Source of the DNA: Lachnospiraceae bacterium
Lineage (GTDB): Bacteria > Bacillota > Clostridia > Lachnospirales > Lachnospiraceae
Direction of reading: 5' to 3'
Length of the DNA stretch: 64,000 nucleotides
Assembly (NCBI GenBank): GCA_015057025.1
Contig: SVFD01000001.1
Coordinates: 248,001-312,000, forward strand
In this document: piece by piece, positions 61,084-64,000 of the stretch
Numbering within the stretch: the first letter of the stretch is position 1
Layout: each line of letters starts with the position of its first letter
Translations under genes and position numbers: made by a program
Notes under the pieces: model-generated
The model's database searches: none
The model's input: the letters and a program-made list of their open reading frames with translations, nothing else
What the model was told of the DNA's origin: nothing

Positions 61084-62400
61084 ATGAATATTGTTTTATT
61101 GTCCGGCGGTTCGGGAAAAAGACTTTGGCCTTTGTCCAATGATATACGCTCTAAACAATTTATAAAAATTTTTAAAAAAGAAACCGGTGAATATGAATCT
61201 ATGGTACAGCGGGTGTATCGGCAGATAAGAAATATTGATGCAGATGCTAAAGTAACCATTGCTACTTCAAAAACACAGGTATCGGCCATTCATAATCAGT
61301 TGGGAGCTGATGTGGGTATTTCTTTGGAACCGTGCCGCAGGGATACTTTTCCTGCTATTGCATTGGCAACCGCTTATCTACATGATGTGCAGGGAGTATC
61401 CGAAGAAGAAGCGGTAGTAGTATGTCCGGTGGATCCTTATGTGGATGAGTCTTATTTTAAGGCGTTGAAGGATTTGGGAGAACTGGCCCAAAATGATACG
61501 GCTAATTTGGTGTTGATGGGTATTGAGCCTACCTATCCCAGTGAAAAATACGGCTATATCATTCCTTCCGGGAAAGAAAATGTGAGTCAGGTGGACACTT
61601 TTAAGGAGAAGCCGGATGAAAAAACTGCCAAAGAATACATTGCCAAAGGAGCACTTTGGAATGGGGGTGTTTTTGCCTATAAGTTAAAATATGTTTTGAA
61701 GCGTGCCCATGAACTCATTGATTTTAAAGATTATTATGATTTGTTTGATAAATACGAAACCCTGACTAAGATAAGCTTTGATTATGCAGTGGTAGAGAAT
61801 GAGAAAAGCATAGCTGTTATGCGCTTTGCGGGAGAATGGAAAGATTTGGGAACATGGAATACCTTAACTGAGGCTATGGAAGAGTCTGTTGTGGGCAAGG
61901 GGATTTTAGATGAAACCTGTGAAAATGTGCATGTGATTAATGAACTGGATGTGCCGCTTTTGTGTATGGGATTAAAGGATGTGGTGGTTTCTGCAAGTCC
62001 TGACGGTATTTTGGTTTCTGATAAAAATAAATCCAGCTATATTAAGCCTTATGTGGACAACATCGACGGGCAGATTATGTATGCGGAAAAATCCTGGGGC
62101 AGTTACCGTGTTATGGACGTGGAAGAAGGCAGTATGACAATTAAGGTAACCTTGAATGCCGGACATCAAATGAATTACCACAGTCATGAAAGAAGGGATG
62201 AGGTATGGACTATTATATCCGGCACGGGGAAGACTGTTGTAGACGGAATGGAGCAAACGGTTAGTGCGGGAGATGTCATTACCATGCAGGCAGGATGTAA
62301 GCATACAATTGTTGCAACTACAGAGCTTAAGCTGATTGAAGTGCAACTTGGCAGGGAGATTTCTGTTGATGACAAATATAAACACGAGCCCGAGTACTAA
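61084..62400 (+). CDS. manC: Mannose-1-phosphate guanylyltransferase (with C-terminal cupin part)
   Basis: 438 residues. The nucleotidyltransferase signature LSGGSGKRLWPLSND is at the N-terminus, with RSKQFIKIF, VVCPVDPYVDESYF, FKEKPD and WNGGVFAYK. The C-terminal ~120 residues (LNAGHQMNYHSHERRDEVWTII, in part) are the cupin phosphomannose-isomerase-like domain of the ManC type, but the protein is slightly short for a fully bifunctional enzyme. It makes GDP-mannose from mannose-1-phosphate and GTP. A separate manA overlaps its 3' end. Confidence 0.93.
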   Translation: MNIVLLSGGSGKRLWPLSNDIRSKQFIKIFKKETGEYESMVQRVYRQIRNIDADAKVTIATSKTQVSAIHNQLGADVGISLEPCRRDTFPAIALATAYLHDVQGVSEEEAVVVCPVDPYVDESYFKALKDLGELAQNDTANLVLMGIEPTYPSEKYGYIIPSGKENVSQVDTFKEKPDEKTAKEYIAKGALWNGGVFAYKLKYVLKRAHELIDFKDYYDLFDKYETLTKISFDYAVVENEKSIAVMRFAGEWKDLGTWNTLTEAMEESVVGKGILDETCENVHVINELDVPLLCMGLKDVVVSASPDGILVSDKNKSSYIKPYVDNIDGQIMYAEKSWGSYRVMDVEEGSMTIKVTLNAGHQMNYHSHERRDEVWTIISGTGKTVVDGMEQTVSAGDVITMQAGCKHTIVATTELKLIEVQLGREISVDDKYKHEPEY

Positions 62401-63418
62401 GGGTGAAATCGGACAAGTGAATAAGGGTGAAGGTATAGAACCATTTCTTTTAAAACCGGCATGCAAGGACTATCTTTGGGGAGGAGAGAGGCTTGCAACG
62501 GAATACGGCAAAGAGTATGGAATCAGACCTTTGGCTGAAACGTGGGAATGTTCGACGCATTCTGACGGAGTCAGTATCATAGACAGTGGAATTTATAAAG
62601 GTATGCCGTTAGATATCTTCATTAAACAACATCCGGAGTGTCTCGGAAGGCATCCTGTAAAAGTCAGTGGTAAAAATGAGCTCCCTATTCTTGTAAAGCT
62701 TATTGATGCAGGAGCAAAAGCTTCTGTTCAGGTCCATCCGAATGATGAATATGCATTTAAACATGAGCAGGGACAAAACGGCAAGGCAGAAATGTGGTAT
62801 GTATTAGATGCCTGTGAGGATTCCAGGTTGGTGTATGGTTTTTATCAGGATACGGATGTGCAGACTGTAGAAAACAGTATAAAAAACGACACAATTGAAA
62901 AATATTTACGTAAAATAAAGGTAAAAAAGGATGATGTCTTTTATATAAAGCCCGGATGCGTACATGCTATTGGGGCAGGGGTGTTGATAGCTGAAATACA
63001 GCAGAATTCCAATTTGACCTATCGGTTATATGATTATAACCGTAAGGATAAGGACGGAAAATTTCGTGAACTTCATGTAAAAAAGGCCTTAGAAGTTGCA
63101 GAATTGCGTGGCGATAGTGAACCGAAGCAACCCATGCGTATACTGAAGTATCAACCGGGATGCGCTACGGAACTTTTGTGCCGTTGCAAACATTTTCAGG
63201 TGGAAAGAATGTTAGTAAATACAGAAGACAGGGCAAAAGGAGTGGAATTATCTGCGGATGAGGAATCTTTTATTGTATTGATGTGTATAGAGGGAACGGG
63301 TATTATAAAGAGCAGAGATGATATTCATTTTCATAAAGGACACTGTATTTTTGTACCGGCAGGCTGTAGAGATATTGAGATTACAGGTAGAATGCAGTTT
63401 TTAAAAATAAGATGCTAG
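62369..63418 (+). CDS. manA: Mannose-6-phosphate isomerase, class I
   Basis: 349 residues from ATG 62369, which overlaps manC by 32 bases and follows AGGGAG; the longer frame from 62336 has a weaker context. The motifs are LKPACKDYLWGGERLATEYGK, AETWECSTHSDG, LPILVKLIDAGAKASVQVHPNDEYAF (in part) with zinc-binding His, NGKAEMWYVLDA with Glu, and PGCVHAIGAGVLIAEIQQNSNLTYRLYDYNR (in part). It converts fructose-6-phosphate to mannose-6-phosphate, the entry to the GDP-mannose and GDP-fucose route. No phosphomannomutase gene is in the window. Confidence 0.95.
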   Translation: MTNINTSPSTKGEIGQVNKGEGIEPFLLKPACKDYLWGGERLATEYGKEYGIRPLAETWECSTHSDGVSIIDSGIYKGMPLDIFIKQHPECLGRHPVKVSGKNELPILVKLIDAGAKASVQVHPNDEYAFKHEQGQNGKAEMWYVLDACEDSRLVYGFYQDTDVQTVENSIKNDTIEKYLRKIKVKKDDVFYIKPGCVHAIGAGVLIAEIQQNSNLTYRLYDYNRKDKDGKFRELHVKKALEVAELRGDSEPKQPMRILKYQPGCATELLCRCKHFQVERMLVNTEDRAKGVELSADEESFIVLMCIEGTGIIKSRDDIHFHKGHCIFVPAGCRDIEITGRMQFLKIRC

Positions 63419-63420
63419 TA

Positions 63421-63457
63421 AAAAGGAGAGTCTGTAAAAAACAGATTCTCTTTTTAC
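63421..63457 (+). terminator. Terminator after manA
   Basis: AAAAGGAGAGTCTGT (63421-63435) pairs with ACAGATTCTCTTTTT, including two G-U pairs, with a short A loop and a T tract. Confidence 0.85.
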
Positions 63458-63528
63458 TTTTTATTTCCAATTACGAAATGTTACAAATAGGATACATATT
63501 TTACCATATAATTAAAATTGAAAAAATG

Positions 63529-63557
63529 TTGAAACGTGTATATTAACATGCTATAAT
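63529..63557 (+). promoter_or_regulatory. Promoter of the terminal gene
   Basis: TTGAAA (63529-63534), 17-base spacer, TATAAT (63552-63557): a near-consensus sigma-A promoter 71 bp before the start at 63629. The motif AATGTTAC occurs three times around it (near 63476, 63555 and 63567). Confidence 0.8.
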
Positions 63558-63628
63558 GTTACGGAAATGTTACAATGCAGATAAAATGCATATTGTATGG
63601 TCTATTTTTAAGATAAAGGAATGGTAAA

Positions 63629-64000
63629 ATGGTAAGAGATAATTTAAATTTAGAGGAACTGGAATGGTCTGATGAAGAAGATTTCAATTTGGACGAGGAA
63701 ACGTTGGTTCGTTCAACCGTGGAAACTTTGCAGGCCAATGATGTAAATTCTGTTGATGTGGATGCGACAAAAGTAATTCCTTCTGTTGAAATAGAAGCGC
63801 AGGTTACTGAAGCACAGAATGCAGATGTGGAGGAACTTCTGGATCTTATTGATACACAGTTTAGTGAAACAAAGGTAATGCCTGAGTTATCGGAAACAAC
63901 GAAGGCAGAAGAGATGCAGGAAAAGGACTTGGGAGCGACACGTGTAATTCAGGCGGCTGTTATAAATGATGCTTTTGAAGATGATGAGATTGAATTGACG
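63629..64000 (+). CDS. Acidic protein of unknown function (3' partial)
   Basis: The ATG at 63629 follows AAGGA and opens 124 codons with no stop before the right edge, so the gene continues outside the window. The visible part is strongly acidic, rich in Glu, Asp, Val and Thr (NLEELEWSDEEDFNLDEE, DVEELLDLIDTQFSE), with no hydrophobic segment, and is probably disordered. Two short similar phrases, ATKVIPSV and ATRVIQAA, hint at internal repeats. A membrane protein with an acidic cytoplasmic leader is one possibility. No family can be named from this part. Confidence 0.7.
   Translation, partial: MVRDNLNLEELEWSDEEDFNLDEETLVRSTVETLQANDVNSVDVDATKVIPSVEIEAQVTEAQNADVEELLDLIDTQFSETKVMPELSETTKAEEMQEKDLGATRVIQAAVINDAFEDDEIELT

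Noticed and set aside
1-64000. tRNA, rRNA, CRISPR array or insertion sequence
   Set aside because: No cloverleaf, regular short repeats with spacers, or intact transposase with terminal repeats was found on reading both strands by eye.

Overview
The window reads as chromosomal DNA of a motile, low-GC Gram-positive anaerobe, most likely a Lachnospiraceae member of the Clostridia. Supporting this are AAGGAGG-type ribosome sites, a short flagellin with sigma-28 promoters, a Spo0A-type DNA-binding domain, TPR-fused GT2 enzymes beside flagellin, an EpsG-type polymerase and a CgeB-like glycosyltransferase. I saw no tRNA, rRNA, CRISPR array or intact insertion sequence.

Region 1 (1-1637) is the end of a LuxE-LuxC fusion (acyl-protein synthetase plus acyl-CoA reductase), cut by the left edge. 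Region 2 (1731-10990) is an accessory island: three paralogous amidase/lysozyme enzymes, a tyrosine recombinase, two DUF2589-like proteins and three proteins I do not recognise. From 4334 onward it looks like one operon ending at a strong terminator at 10952. No phage structural, packaging or holin gene is present. One paralogue has lost the lysozyme catalytic Glu and another the AmpD-type amidase Glu; the third keeps both. This island is the best candidate for an undescribed system. Region 3 (10990-11890) is gene debris, including a 5'-truncated Rpn-type nuclease gene.

Region 4 (11939-16067) is the late flagellar cluster flaG-fliD-fliS-flgN-like-flagellin, with sigma-28-type promoters before flaG and flagellin and a CsrA-like hairpin in the flagellin leader. 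Region 5 (16079-25630) holds three TPR-GT2 glycosyltransferases and a CgeB-like glycosyltransferase that probably glycosylate flagellin, plus a D-lyxose isomerase-like cupin, a cytoplasmic alpha-amylase, a beta-helix lipoprotein, RfbD and a YuiD-like membrane protein.

Region 6 (25887-56399) is a surface-glycan locus. After a GT-C-like membrane protein, a receiver-less Spo0A DNA-binding protein and a GT2 enzyme, a same-strand run of about 27 kb starts at a good promoter (29052-29080). It encodes an initiating sugar-phosphate transferase, a Wzz protein with a decayed kinase domain, an EpsG polymerase, cytoplasmic GT2/GT4 enzymes, a PglK/MsbA-like ABC flippase, four polyprenyl-phosphate glycosyltransferases interleaved with polytopic GT-C-like proteins, an O-acyltransferase, a WecE-like sugar aminotransferase with a GNAT acetyltransferase, and an SGNH hydrolase. 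It ends at a bidirectional terminator at 56372. The picture is a polymer built inside the cell, flipped and polymerised, and decorated on the outer face with side-chain sugars, a 4-amino-sugar and acyl groups.

Region 7 (56411-63457) has a second SGNH-like protein lacking catalytic residues, a small zinc-ribbon protein, an AraC regulator and the GDP-L-fucose operon gmd-fcl-manC-manA. Region 8 (63529-64000) is a good promoter and the start of an acidic protein running off the right edge.
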